From Mariniphaga sp. (GTDB lineage Bacteria; Bacteroidota; Bacteroidia; Bacteroidales; Prolixibacteraceae): a stretch of DNA of 8,386 bases. Positions 1 to 7,821 of the stretch are shown piece after piece. How positions within the stretch are numbered: the stretch's first letter is position 1; every line of letters begins with the position of its first letter. A program made the translations under genes and the position numbers. The stretch lies in assembly GCA_025363795.1 (NCBI GenBank), contig JANYLE010000092.1, positions 1-8,386 of the forward strand. The letters run 5' to 3'. The notes beneath the pieces are model-generated. The model made no database searches, was not told the DNA's origin, and was given only the letters and a program-made list of their open reading frames with translations.

Positions 1-2014
1 TACTGCGTACATTGAAAGGAACCTCGTGCCAGTCGTAATCGTAATTTTCCAACTTATATTTGTAGGTTATTCCTTCGGGATCTGAAATAGATATGCAATG
101 GTAGTTTATTTCAATATCCTTTAACTTATAGGTCAGACTAACAATATTGTTTTTATTCAGCTCAAAGTTGGATAAACGCTTTTTTATCCCTTTAGGATTC
201 GAGGCAATCAACGATTCCAACTGAACCTGAGGAAGGTAATTTACCGTTTGAATTCGATAAGGAGAAAATTTTATAACTCCTCTTGTCGCCGGTATCCAGA
301 TCGAACTGTCAGATGTAATAATTGCACCGTTTTGAACTACTTCTTCACCTGGATAACCATTTTTATAATCGAAATAGGATACAGCCTTTTCATTTTTGTA
401 AAATCTATCGGTGTCAATTGTCCCTACGCCTTTAATCGTTCCAAAATAGATTTTCCCGAAATAGATTTTCAAATCAAATACCGCCTCTACAATTTCATTT
501 GCCAATATGGGTTTACATGATTTATAATCATAAAACATTATTCCGTATCTGGTTGCAATCCAGATATTTCCTCTTGAATCCGAAACGCTGCTATACATTC
601 CTTTTGTATATCCAAACCTGGAGGAATCAGGTGGCAGGATCCTGAGCCCATCGAAAAAAACGGTCATTTCTGCTCCCCCCATCCTATATATACTATTCTT
701 GTCTTTAAAGATATGAAAAATCTGGGGCAAGTTATATTTAAGGTTATCAAACACTTTTATCGAGTCATCAGTTGCAATGACCAGGCTGTTTTCTCCGGCA
801 TAGATCATTGTTCTGGCTTCTGTATCCTCGTATATGTACATATATCCTTGCTCAGGAAGATGAGGAACCTTCGAATATCGCTTTCCATCGAATTGAAGAA
901 CGCCTTTTGTTGTTGTAAAAAGGAGATTTCCATTCGATTTTTTAATGCTTCCGATAGAGAAAGTATCTGTATTCAGAACGTTTTTGTACGTAACAATCTT
1001 TTCGAACTTTTCGTTTTTGTATTTAGTCAAACCATTTCCAAACGAGCTAAACCACAGATTTTTATCATTGTCTTCAATAATTCCGGAAACGCGGTTATCA
1101 AGCATATTCGGGATAGAATACTTCTTAAATGCCAAAGAATTTGAGTAATAAAATCCATTTTGGGTGCCAATCCACAATCGGTTCTCTTTGTCGATAAAAA
1201 ATGTGGTGACTTTATCTTTTTCGGGAGTTTCAAATAGAAGCTCTGTGAAGGTACCCTTTTTACGAAAAGCCTGAGATTTAGTTGTAAAATACCAATAATT
1301 GCCATTCCTCTGCAGATCATTTATTTGTTCTTGATCAAAAGAGTCAAGAAAAAACAAATTCCTTCCGAGAATCCGAAACACATTGCCTTTTTGATTAACC
1401 GCCAACTCCGATCCAGTCCTTAATGCAGAACCTTTAATTTCAAATTCTACCAATTTACCGTTGTCAGTATACCAGATGTTTCGATCGGAATCTTCAATCC
1501 AGATTATGTCGTTTTTATCTATAGAAAACCAGCATGCATTCAGAGCATCGCTTTTTAATGACTCCTCAACCTGAAATTTTTTGCCATCAAAAAATGTAAT
1601 TCCATGATTGGTGAACATCCAAAGTTTTCCGTTTCTGAAAACCATGTTTCTGCATTTATTGATTTTCATATCATCGTCTTCGAAACGGTATGAATAGACC
1701 GAATCGTTGCGAATCATGCCAACCCCATTTTTCAGTAAAGCGAAAATTTCATGGTGTTCTCCTTCAACAAGATAATATACTTCGTGTGAAATCGGAATGG
1801 TATAGTTTTTAATCTTTAAACCATCAAACCTGCTTACTCCTCCGTTTGTTGCTACCCAGATATACTTCTTATTATCCTGAATGATATTATTGACGTCTGA
1901 CTGTATAAGCCCCTCATTAACACTGAAATGTTGGAAGCTGTATTGCTGGGCTTCCAGAAATATTGGATTAACCAGATATACGATGGTTAATAATGAAAGA
2001 AGCCCCAATTTCAT
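1..2014 (-). CDS. Two-component regulator propeller (Reg_prop/Y_Y_Y) sensor, 3' end outside the window
   Basis: The reading frame stays open without a stop from the ATG at 2014 to the window edge (671 codons), so the C-terminus is missing. Residues 1 to about 22 form a signal peptide: a basic start, a hydrophobic core and a probable cut after LEA, before QQYSF. Beta-propeller repeats follow, with blades showing the Reg_prop pattern of a D-x-G/N turn, W-x-x-T and G-(V/L)-x-x-(F/Y)-x-G. Examples are GLIQSDVNNIIQD to IWVATNGGVSRFDG (36-65), NRLWIGTQNGFYY (278-290), KNLWFSSFGNGLTKY (318-332) and GNIWIATRYGIMFYD (482-496). The last propeller segment is NGYPGEEVVQNGA to GVIKFSP (552-586). A Y_Y_Y domain begins near 610 and includes YKYKLENYDYDW (651-662). 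In this family a transmembrane helix and an output module normally follow: a histidine kinase, a hybrid kinase with AraC-type HTH, or a LuxR-like HTH. Which applies here cannot be seen. The ligand is unknown. The start lies 29 bases after the rnr stop, so co-transcription with rnr is likely. Confidence 0.9.
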   Translation of the reverse strand, partial: MKLGLLSLLTIVYLVNPIFLEAQQYSFQHFSVNEGLIQSDVNNIIQDNKKYIWVATNGGVSRFDGLKIKNYTIPISHEVYYLVEGEHHEIFALLKNGVGMIRNDSVYSYRFEDDDMKINKCRNMVFRNGKLWMFTNHGITFFDGKKFQVEESLKSDALNACWFSIDKNDIIWIEDSDRNIWYTDNGKLVEFEIKGSALRTGSELAVNQKGNVFRILGRNLFFLDSFDQEQINDLQRNGNYWYFTTKSQAFRKKGTFTELLFETPEKDKVTTFFIDKENRLWIGTQNGFYYSNSLAFKKYSIPNMLDNRVSGIIEDNDKNLWFSSFGNGLTKYKNEKFEKIVTYKNVLNTDTFSIGSIKKSNGNLLFTTTKGVLQFDGKRYSKVPHLPEQGYMYIYEDTEARTMIYAGENSLVIATDDSIKVFDNLKYNLPQIFHIFKDKNSIYRMGGAEMTVFFDGLRILPPDSSRFGYTKGMYSSVSDSRGNIWIATRYGIMFYDYKSCKPILANEIVEAVFDLKIYFGKIYFGTIKGVGTIDTDRFYKNEKAVSYFDYKNGYPGEEVVQNGAIITSDSSIWIPATRGVIKFSPYRIQTVNYLPQVQLESLIASNPKGIKKRLSNFELNKNNIVSLTYKLKDIEINYHCISISDPEGITYKYKLENYDYDWHEVPFNVRS

Positions 2015-2043
2015 GGAAAATCTGTTTGGATTTGTATGTAAGG

Positions 2044-4233
2044 TTAATATTTTCGTCTTCCTCTGACCTGTCTTTGTATTTTCGGAGGTGGTTCTTCGCC
2101 TACAATGCGGAAATCAAGCTGTTTCCTGTCGAGATTTGCTCTGGCAATTTCGATTTCAATCACGTCGCCCAGCTGATATTTTTTATGTGTACGACGTCCA
2201 ATTATGCAATAGTTTTTTTCGTCAAACTCGTAAAAATCATCAGTAAGTTCATGAAGCGGAACCATCCCTTCGCATTTGTTTTCATCAAGTTCAACGTAGA
2301 CACCCCACTCTTTTACCCCTGATATCACGCCTTTGAACTGTTGACCAATTTTATCAGACATAAACTCAACTTGTTTGTATTTTATTGAAGCCCGCTCTGC
2401 ATTGGCAGCTCTGTTTTCCATGTCAGATGAATGCTTGCACATTTCTTCGTACTGATCAGCCTGTACAGACCGGCCATCTTCGAGGTACCGTGCTAATAAA
2501 CGGTGAACCATCATATCGGGATAGCGTCGGATTGGCGAGGTAAAATGGGTATAGTATTCAAAGCCTAAGCCGTAATGGCCGATGTTTCGCGTCGAATATT
2601 CGGCTTTTGCCATGGTGCGGATTGCAAGCGTTTCAATCACATTCTGCTCTTTTTTGCCGGCCACATTTTCGATCAATTTATTCATTGATGCGGTAACAGT
2701 CTGGGGATTATTCGTCTGAATACCGTAACCAAACCGTTTAATAAAGTGATTAAATGTATCGAGTTTTTCAGGGTCTGGTTTGTCATGAATCCTGTAAACA
2801 AAGGTACGTTCCTTCTTTTTTGGTCCTGGTTTGCCAACGAATTCGGCCACTTTTTTATTGGCGAGAAGCATGAATTCTTCAATTAATTTGTTGGAGTCTT
2901 TCGATTCTTTAAAAAAGACGCTAAGCGGTTTACCATCTTTATCAATTTCAAATTTGACTTCTACACGATCGAAGCCGATTGATCCTGATTCAAACCGGAT
3001 CTCCCTCAATTTTTTAGCCAGCCTGTCGAGGGTCAGAATCTCATCCTTTAAATCTCCTTCTCCGGTTTCGATAACCTGCTGAGCCTCTTCGTAAGAGAAA
3101 CGACGATCGGAATGGATGGTTGTCCTTCCAAACCATTCTTTCTGAACAATGCAATGATCATCCAACTCGAAAACGGCAGAGAAGCATAGTTTATCTTCGT
3201 TTGGGCGTAATGAACAAACTCCGTTTGACAATTTCTCTGGTAACATGGGCACGACCCGATCTACGAGATAGACCGAAGTTGCCCTGTTATAAGCCTCGTC
3301 TTCGAGTAAAGATTCAGGTTTGACATAGTAGGTGACGTCGGCAATGTGCACTCCGATTTCCCAAAGTCCATTCTCCAGTTTTTGAATAGAAAGGGCATCA
3401 TCGAAATCTTTGGCATCGGCCGGATCGATAGTAAAAGTCGGTACTTTTCGGAAATCACGCCTGTTTTTAAGCTCATCTTCAGGAATCGCTTCCGGTATTC
3501 TATTGGCAGCCTGATCAACAGCTTCAGGATATTTATACGGGAGATCGAATTCCGCAAGAATGGCGTGCATCTCTGTGTTGTTGTTACCAGCATCTCCCAA
3601 AACATCAATAATTTCCGCAAAAGGATTACGAGCACGTTCGGGCCAATCCATGATCCGGGCAATTGCTTTCTGTCCATGTTTCGCACCCATGAGTTTGTCT
3701 TTTGGAATAAATAGATCAAACGGAGTCTTTTTGTTGGGGACCAAAAAAGCACTGAATTGGGAAATCTCAACAGTTCCAACAAAAGTTGTCTTTGCTCTTT
3801 CAAGGATTTCTACTACCTCAGCCTCTGGATTGCTTTTCTTACGTAGTGCATAGAGGCGAACTCTGACTTTATCGCCATCAAGCGCATGATTCATATTTGC
3901 TGCCGAAATGGAAACTGGTTCAGTCAGCTCTGAACTGGTCAACTGACCGAATCCCTTTGAATTTATTTCTATAATTCCTGTTGCCGTTCCTCCTTGCGAT
4001 TTCAGACGATATTTACCCCGTTCTGTCTCTACAAGCGTCTCCGCATCACGCAACTCCTGCAAAACAACATTTACGAGCTGTAATTCCCCGACATCCTTTG
4101 CTCCTACGGATGCTCCTATTTGTTTGTAATTGAATGATTGATTGCTGTTTTCGTAATAGACTTCCAGGATTGCCTTTTTAAGCCCCGCTTTGTTGAAACG
4201 AAGTGCCTTTTTGAATTTTTTATCTTTAGCCAT
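2044..4233 (-). CDS. rnr: Ribonuclease R (RNase II/RNB family 3'-5' exoribonuclease)
   Basis: Complete 729-residue protein, a usual length for Bacteroidetes RNase R (the E. coli enzyme is longer). RNase R degrades RNA processively from the 3' end, including structured mRNA, rRNA and tmRNA-tagged messages, in the cytoplasm. The domain order fits the family. A lysine-rich helix-turn-helix-like N-terminus spans about 1-80, and two cold-shock OB folds span about 83-210 (GIIEINSKGFGQL; TFVGTVEISQFSAFLVP). The RNB catalytic domain spans about 255-580, and a C-terminal S1 domain spans about 634-710 (GVISGVKEWGVYVELDENKCEGMVPL). The metal-binding aspartates sit in DPADAKDFDD (270-279). The RNB signature is intact at 553-577 (HYGL, YTHFTSPIRRYPD, H577). 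The protein ends in a short basic tail, RQVRGRRKY. The ATG at 4233 gives a natural N-terminus, and a promoter-like element lies just upstream. The propeller sensor follows 29 bases after the stop with no terminator visible in between. Confidence 0.97.
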   Translation of the reverse strand: MAKDKKFKKALRFNKAGLKKAILEVYYENSNQSFNYKQIGASVGAKDVGELQLVNVVLQELRDAETLVETERGKYRLKSQGGTATGIIEINSKGFGQLTSSELTEPVSISAANMNHALDGDKVRVRLYALRKKSNPEAEVVEILERAKTTFVGTVEISQFSAFLVPNKKTPFDLFIPKDKLMGAKHGQKAIARIMDWPERARNPFAEIIDVLGDAGNNNTEMHAILAEFDLPYKYPEAVDQAANRIPEAIPEDELKNRRDFRKVPTFTIDPADAKDFDDALSIQKLENGLWEIGVHIADVTYYVKPESLLEDEAYNRATSVYLVDRVVPMLPEKLSNGVCSLRPNEDKLCFSAVFELDDHCIVQKEWFGRTTIHSDRRFSYEEAQQVIETGEGDLKDEILTLDRLAKKLREIRFESGSIGFDRVEVKFEIDKDGKPLSVFFKESKDSNKLIEEFMLLANKKVAEFVGKPGPKKKERTFVYRIHDKPDPEKLDTFNHFIKRFGYGIQTNNPQTVTASMNKLIENVAGKKEQNVIETLAIRTMAKAEYSTRNIGHYGLGFEYYTHFTSPIRRYPDMMVHRLLARYLEDGRSVQADQYEEMCKHSSDMENRAANAERASIKYKQVEFMSDKIGQQFKGVISGVKEWGVYVELDENKCEGMVPLHELTDDFYEFDEKNYCIIGRRTHKKYQLGDVIEIEIARANLDRKQLDFRIVGEEPPPKIQRQVRGRRKY

Positions 4234-4538
4234 AGCGCTTTAATTTTATCACTAAAGTAGAGGATATTTTTGATAATCAATTCTATTTGAATTTTCATTT
4301 TACTTTTTCTGAAAACAATTGAATAAATTTGTGTGGATATTGGATTAAAACGGGCAATGCAATCAACCTTTAGGAGGACGGTTATAATATTTTTTTTAAA
4401 CGCCTATTCCTATATGATTTGCAATTGAGCAATGATTCTGCAATATCGGGTTGCATTATGCATCAAAGCTCAAACTTATTGATTCTCGAATGAGCACTGA
4501 TTACCTGCAACTAGAAGTCAAATGATTATTACAAGGAG
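4234..4538. other. Divergent intergenic spacer between rnr and the ComF gene
   Basis: No gene is supported in these 305 bases. On the minus side it holds the candidate rnr promoter. On the plus side TAAATTTG at 4324-4331 matches the TAnnTTTG element, but I see no TTG at the right distance upstream, so it is a weak candidate for the ComF gene. AGGAGG at 4372-4377 is followed by a run of eight Ts near 4391-4398 but introduces no open frame. The part at 4421-4470 is rich in TGCAA/TTGCA words in both orientations, which could be a small operator or chance. No strong hairpin was seen. Confidence 0.5.
4252..4280 (-). promoter_or_regulatory. Candidate promoter of rnr (Bacteroidetes-type)
   Basis: Read on the minus strand, TTG (4280-4278) is followed after 18 bases by TACTTTAG (4259-4252). 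This is one base away from the Bacteroidetes -7 consensus TAnnTTTG, at a spacing within the usual range for the TTG -33 element. It would place the transcript start roughly 10-15 bases before the rnr ATG, giving a very short leader. It rests on motif matching in AT-rich DNA only. Confidence 0.35.
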
Positions 4539-5222
4539 ATGACCTACTTCGATGATCTTATTTCTCTGTTTTATCCCCGATTGTGTGCGGGGTGTGCTAC
4601 CTCTCTTGTGAAAGGCGAAGAAGTGTTATGCTTGAATTGTATGGCCGACCTTCCACGAACAAATTATCATCTTAATGATGAAAATCCTGTTTTCCAGATA
4701 TTTATGGGAAGGGTGAATATCACATTGGCCACTTCATTCTGCCACTTTGATAAAGGTGGACGTGTGCAACATCTTCTGCATGAGTTGAAATATAAAGGGA
4801 ATAGTGAGGTTGGGCATAAAATGGGGATTTTATTTGGTTATGATCTTATGAAGGATACCTTATTTCAAGATATCGATGCAATTATTCCGGTTCCTCTCCA
4901 TCCTAAAAAGGAGAAAAAAAGAGGATATAATCAGAGCTATGAGATTTGTAAAGGACTATCAGAATCAATGAACAGACCAATTATAACGGGGAATCTTGTC
5001 AGGGCAATTCATACAGCGTCACAAACACGCAAGGGACGATTTGAGCGGTGGGAAAATGTGAGCGGGATATTTAATGTGAATAATAGTGTATCGCTGACTG
5101 GAAAACATTTATTATTGGTCGATGATGTGGTAACGACAGGGGCGACACTTGAAGCGTGCTGTGAGCCTTTACTCCAAATCCCTGGAGTAAGGGTAAGTAT
5201 AGCTACACTGGCAAGTGCCTAA
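4539..5222 (+). CDS. comF: ComF family protein (phosphoribosyltransferase fold)
   Basis: Complete 227-residue cytoplasmic protein with the usual ComF/GntX/YhgH layout and length. The N-terminus carries a four-cysteine zinc finger, C16-AG-C19 and C31-LN-C34, in the stretch FYPRLCAGCATSL. The C-terminal phosphoribosyltransferase domain has the conserved PVPLHPKKEKKRGYNQS block (117-133) and the PRPP-binding loop LLLVDDVVTTGATL (191-204) with its two aspartates. In naturally competent bacteria ComF helps bring single-stranded DNA into the cytoplasm. Most Bacteroidetes homologues are uncharacterised, so a competence role is only inferred. AAGGAG directly abuts the ATG with no spacing, so it is unlikely to act as a ribosome binding site. 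An ATG at 4522 is in another frame and stops at once (TGA at 4540-4542, overlapping the chosen start). The gene stands alone, divergent from rnr and convergent with the sirtuin. Confidence 0.93.
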   Translation: MTYFDDLISLFYPRLCAGCATSLVKGEEVLCLNCMADLPRTNYHLNDENPVFQIFMGRVNITLATSFCHFDKGGRVQHLLHELKYKGNSEVGHKMGILFGYDLMKDTLFQDIDAIIPVPLHPKKEKKRGYNQSYEICKGLSESMNRPIITGNLVRAIHTASQTRKGRFERWENVSGIFNVNNSVSLTGKHLLLVDDVVTTGATLEACCEPLLQIPGVRVSIATLASA

Positions 5223-5298
5223 GGCATTAACTATGTGCGCATTTAGATAAGTCTCTTGTTGTACATGATTCATACATTCAATTTTCCTTTATTCCATC

Positions 5299-5323
5299 TT
5301 GAACTATTATACATTGAACTATT
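5299..5323. repeat. Short direct repeat TTGAACTATT (two copies)
   Basis: TTGAACTATT occurs at 5299-5308 and again at 5314-5323, a 15-base period, in the 188-base spacer between the converging ComF and sirtuin genes. A third copy, extended to TTGAACTATTGG, is at 7405-7416 upstream of the minus-strand secreted-protein gene. The copies may be chance in AT-rich DNA. No strong terminator hairpin is visible in this convergent spacer. Confidence 0.4.
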
Positions 5324-5410
5324 GGGATGATTGAGCTGATTAAACAGGTTGTCTCGACAATAATTTCTTTTTGAGGCATTTAATTTATGGAGGCAAAATC
5401 CAACTTGATT

Positions 5411-6100
5411 CTACTTCTGACGCTCTGCGAGCCTGTGAATTAATTCGACAACCCCTTCACCTGCCCCTTTTGCGATTACCTCAACTTTTCGTGGGAGAGA
5501 CGCTGGAGGATTTGGATCGATTAGATAAAGTGGAGCATTAGCAGGTGCATAATTAATTAAGCCTGCGGCTGGATAAACATTTAATGATGTTCCGATAACG
5601 CAAATGTAATCAGCTGATTCAACAATAGGAATAGCTTCAGTCATTGCTGGAACCTCTTCCCCAAACCAAACGATATGGGGTCGTAACTGACTCCCTTTCT
5701 CACATTTATCACCCATCTTCATTTCCGGGTTATCTAAAAGATATATCAGCGAAGGATCTAAAGTGCTTCTGGCTTTCGTCAATTCACCGTGCAAATGAAG
5801 GACATGGGTTGAACCGGCTCTTTCGTGAAGGTCATCAACATTTTGTGTTATAATTTGTACATCAAAATTTTTCTCCAATTCAGCAAGTAACAAATGTCCT
5901 TGATTCGGTTTGCTTTCGATCATCTGTTTCCTTCGGTCATTATAAAAGTGAAGCAGTAATTCAGGGTTTTTGTACCAGGCTTCAATACTGGCAACTTCCA
6001 TTACATCATACTCTTCCCAGAGGCCGTTCATATCGCGGAAAGTCCGAATTCCGCTTTCCGCAGACATTCCGGCGCCTGATAAAATAACCAATCTTTTCAT
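5411..6100 (-). CDS. cobB: NAD-dependent protein deacylase (sirtuin, CobB/SIRT5-like)
   Basis: 229-residue Sir2-family enzyme that removes acyl groups from lysines, using NAD+ and releasing nicotinamide and O-acyl-ADP-ribose, in the cytoplasm. The NAD-binding GAGMSAESGIRTFRD (9-23) is intact. So are TQNVDDLHERAGS (85-97), the catalytic histidine H104 in HLHGEL, IVWFGEEVP (143-151) and GTSLNVYPAAG (170-180). Y53 and R56 in HFYNDRR form the YxxR pair that in class III sirtuins recognises acidic acyl groups such as succinyl. The usual zinc site is absent: where two CxxC pairs are expected (about 108-140) there is a single cysteine, C133. My recollection is that Bacteroidetes relatives share this. 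I chose the ATG at 6100 because it gives the family N-terminus MKRLVILSGAG. The frame extends to an ATG at 6127, which would add nine residues without conservation. It converges on the ComF gene. Confidence 0.93.
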   Translation of the reverse strand: MKRLVILSGAGMSAESGIRTFRDMNGLWEEYDVMEVASIEAWYKNPELLLHFYNDRRKQMIESKPNQGHLLLAELEKNFDVQIITQNVDDLHERAGSTHVLHLHGELTKARSTLDPSLIYLLDNPEMKMGDKCEKGSQLRPHIVWFGEEVPAMTEAIPIVESADYICVIGTSLNVYPAAGLINYAPANAPLYLIDPNPPASLPRKVEVIAKGAGEGVVELIHRLAERQK

Positions 6101-6800
6101 ACTAATAGTTTGTTTTCTAATTAACACAAGGAATTGACATTATTCCATTGATCTTCGATGTGCATGAATTTTATTACTGTCCTTAATGATTTTTTAAAAT
6201 CATGCTCATTTCATCATTCCAAGTTTTGTTGAAATTGTGCAATATTTCCTTCATTTCCAATTTTATTAGAAAATTACAAGTAAAAAGGCAGAAGGAAATA
6301 AAATCAAAAACCTTAAAACCAATAAGAATTAGATTGAGCGTTTTATTTGATACTACTGACTTTTTAATTGAAAACTTCATAAAATCAATGGAGGTTAGCC
6401 CGGATCATCTACGAAGAGCATAAGTAAATTCGTAATTGGGAATCGTCGCTGAAAATTGGTGACTAATTGAAAAAATAGTAGGTGCAATGGAATTAGCAAC
6501 GATTAAGTTTGAATAACCTCTATGGTGATTCTTAGTTAAGTCCAAAATGATTGTTTTATTCACTCGATTTGGAGATTTTACGTTTTTTGAATTGTTAAAG
6601 GCAAAATGAAAATATGCGAAACAAATATTTTGTAAAAAATGCGAATAGCGACACTACCAAAAAAAGGTTGATACTTCTTATATGATTTGGATTTATAATA
6701 TAATCGGTAATTGTGGAAATAAAATCCATCAAAAATCTGATAATCGATTATTATATTAGGAGTTAATCTTACATTGAAGGAGTGCTTTTTAAAAAATCAA
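6101..6800. other. Gene-poor AT-rich spacer
   Basis: About 700 bases between the sirtuin start and the terminator of the next minus-strand gene. Only two short overlapping frames on opposite strands exist: 6202-6423 plus, 73 codons, and 6183-6380 minus, 65 codons. Neither has a recognisable domain, a ribosome binding site or a credible composition. The plus frame ends in SMEVSPDHLRRA, which looks somewhat protein-like, so it could be a remnant of a decayed gene, but this cannot be shown. From 6424 to 6780 I see no frame, no strong hairpin, no tRNA and no terminal inverted repeats. Promoter elements for the sirtuin gene should lie at the left end, but I found no clear TAnnTTTG match. Confidence 0.5.
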
Positions 6801-6830
6801 AGGCCACTCATCGCGAAAGATGAATGGCCT
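6785..6830 (-). terminator. Intrinsic terminator of the secreted-protein gene
   Basis: Read on the minus strand, AGGCCATTCATC (6830-6819) pairs with GATGAGTGGCCT (6812-6801), giving a 12-bp stem with one T.G wobble around the six-base loop TTTCGC. It is followed by TTTGATTTTTT as the T tract. On the plus strand the wobble becomes a C.A mismatch and there is no T tract after the stem, so the orientation is clear. It lies 55 bases after the stop of the minus-strand gene at 6886-7377. Confidence 0.85.
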
Positions 6831-6885
6831 GATGGATGCCCTGATTAGGTGCGAACAAGGCTATATTGTGTTGATGAATTTTGGT

Positions 6886-7377
6886 TTAGTTGAGCAAATC
6901 CCTTCTTTTTAATAAGTCAGGAAAGTAACTCGCAATTAGTTCTAAGGCCGATGGAATTGGTAAAGATCCTTCAGATAACTTTTTCTGATTTTCGAAATTC
7001 TCCTCAGATAAAAAGCGGTCATTTAATGCAGGATCGTATTTGGCTTGTTTGGTATCCACCAAGGATACACCAAATGAAGTCTTTTTACAAACGTATTTTA
7101 TTTCCAGATTTTTGCACCTAACAATATAGTCTCTGCACTTTGATTGTTCGTCAATATAAACCATTACTGGGTTTTCGGCATTGTCATATTTCATTTCAAA
7201 AGTGCGCATCATTTCCCCGTTAATATTGACGGGTTCGAGTTCTTTGATCAGATAATTACCCAGGTAAGTATTCGAATTACCCTTCAAACTGATTAAATTT
7301 CCACTGAGGTCAGCTGCTTTGGTTGAAAGCGCTACGATCATCAGCAATACGATTGATAGAAAAGATAGACGTTTCAT
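6886..7377 (-). CDS. Secreted hypothetical protein, family not recognised
   Basis: Complete 163-residue frame that I do not recognise. Residues 1 to about 21 are a good Sec signal peptide: MKRL, then a hydrophobic core SFLSIVLLMIVALS, then STKA with a likely cut before ADLSG. There is no lipobox cysteine, so the mature product of roughly 140 residues should be soluble in the periplasm or outside the cell. The first half (about 25-105) alternates polar and hydrophobic residues as in beta strands. It has three cysteines, C81, C88 and C97, an odd number that leaves one unpaired if a disulfide forms. The second half (about 118-163) looks helical and charged (FLSEENFENQKKLSEG; FPDLLKRRDLL). It stands alone with its own terminator at 6801-6830. 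No clear TAnnTTTG promoter was found upstream. That it is a real gene is supported by the signal peptide, the length and the terminator; its function is unknown. Confidence 0.8.
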   Translation of the reverse strand: MKRLSFLSIVLLMIVALSTKAADLSGNLISLKGNSNTYLGNYLIKELEPVNINGEMMRTFEMKYDNAENPVMVYIDEQSKCRDYIVRCKNLEIKYVCKKTSFGVSLVDTKQAKYDPALNDRFLSEENFENQKKLSEGSLPIPSALELIASYFPDLLKRRDLLN

Positions 7378-7570
7378 TTTTATTTTCTTTTTAGTTAATA
7401 AAATTTGAACTATTGGTTTCGATTATTTCGGATCAATCAATATGCCAAAATCCACAATTCATTGAGATGCAATTATTACGTATATATATTAGGCTATTCA
7501 GGATGTCCGGTTTTGGGATTTCATTGTTCGATTTCGCACAATTATACATGATATGATAGTTAAGAGTTTT

Positions 7571-7597
7571 TTTGCTTACAAAAGCTTATTATATTTG
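7571..7597 (+). promoter_or_regulatory. Candidate plus-strand promoter in the spacer
   Basis: TATATTTG at 7590-7597 is an exact match to the Bacteroidetes -7 element TAnnTTTG, and TTTG at 7571-7574 could be the -33 element. The 15-base gap between them is shorter than usual, so this is tentative. A transcript would start near 7604, with no annotated gene for almost 500 bases. The first strong plus-strand hairpin it would meet is at 7796-7821. Confidence 0.25.
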
Positions 7598-7738
7598 TCA
7601 AATACAAAGATTTCCGGAAAATTTCATATTGTAGACGCGTGTAAATCAGATTTATAATACCTGAATTAAAAAAAGATCAATTTTTTTTAAATTTTTTGTA
7701 ACAAATTAAAATGGTTTCCGTTAAAGTTAGGAGATGAG

Positions 7739-7759
7739 AAAATAACCATGTGTTATTTT
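7739..7759 (+). other. A/T-rich stem-loop
   Basis: AAAATAAC (7739-7746) pairs perfectly with GTTATTTT (7752-7759) around the loop CATGT. Only two of the eight pairs' bases are G or C, so the stem is weak. It is followed by a strongly T-rich stretch (7761-7788), and the possible start codon of a 27-codon frame (7748) falls in its loop. Confidence 0.35.
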
Positions 7760-7795
7760 GTTTTGGTTTTAAGTTTTAGTTTTTTTATGAGTTTT

Positions 7796-7821
7796 GGAGC
7801 TGGTGTGGAGACACCAGCTCC
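7796..7821 (+). terminator. Perfect 11-bp hairpin, possible terminator
   Basis: GGAGCTGGTGT (7796-7806) and ACACCAGCTCC (7811-7821) are perfectly complementary around the loop GGAG. This is the most stable structure I see in the window. TTTAGCTT follows on the plus strand, a weak T tract. On the minus strand the stem is followed by AAAACTCAT, so termination there is unlikely. It would end a transcript starting near 7604. It could instead be a structured RNA element, since no gene precedes it on this strand. Confidence 0.5.

Noticed and set aside
248..1320. Several short frames on both strands inside the left-hand gene
   Set aside because: They are shadows of the minus-strand propeller gene, whose frame stays open for 671 codons and carries clear repeat motifs.
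2682..3853. Short frames on both strands within rnr
   Set aside because: They lie inside the well-supported RNase R reading frame and encode nothing recognisable.
4365..4400. Possible terminator near AACC...GGTT followed by a T run
   Set aside because: The stem is only four pairs and there is no plus-strand gene upstream to terminate.
6202..6423. 73-codon plus-strand frame as a protein-coding gene
   Set aside because: No recognisable domain, low-complexity Lys/Ile/Leu composition typical of AT-rich chance frames, no ribosome binding site, and an equally long frame overlaps it on the other strand.
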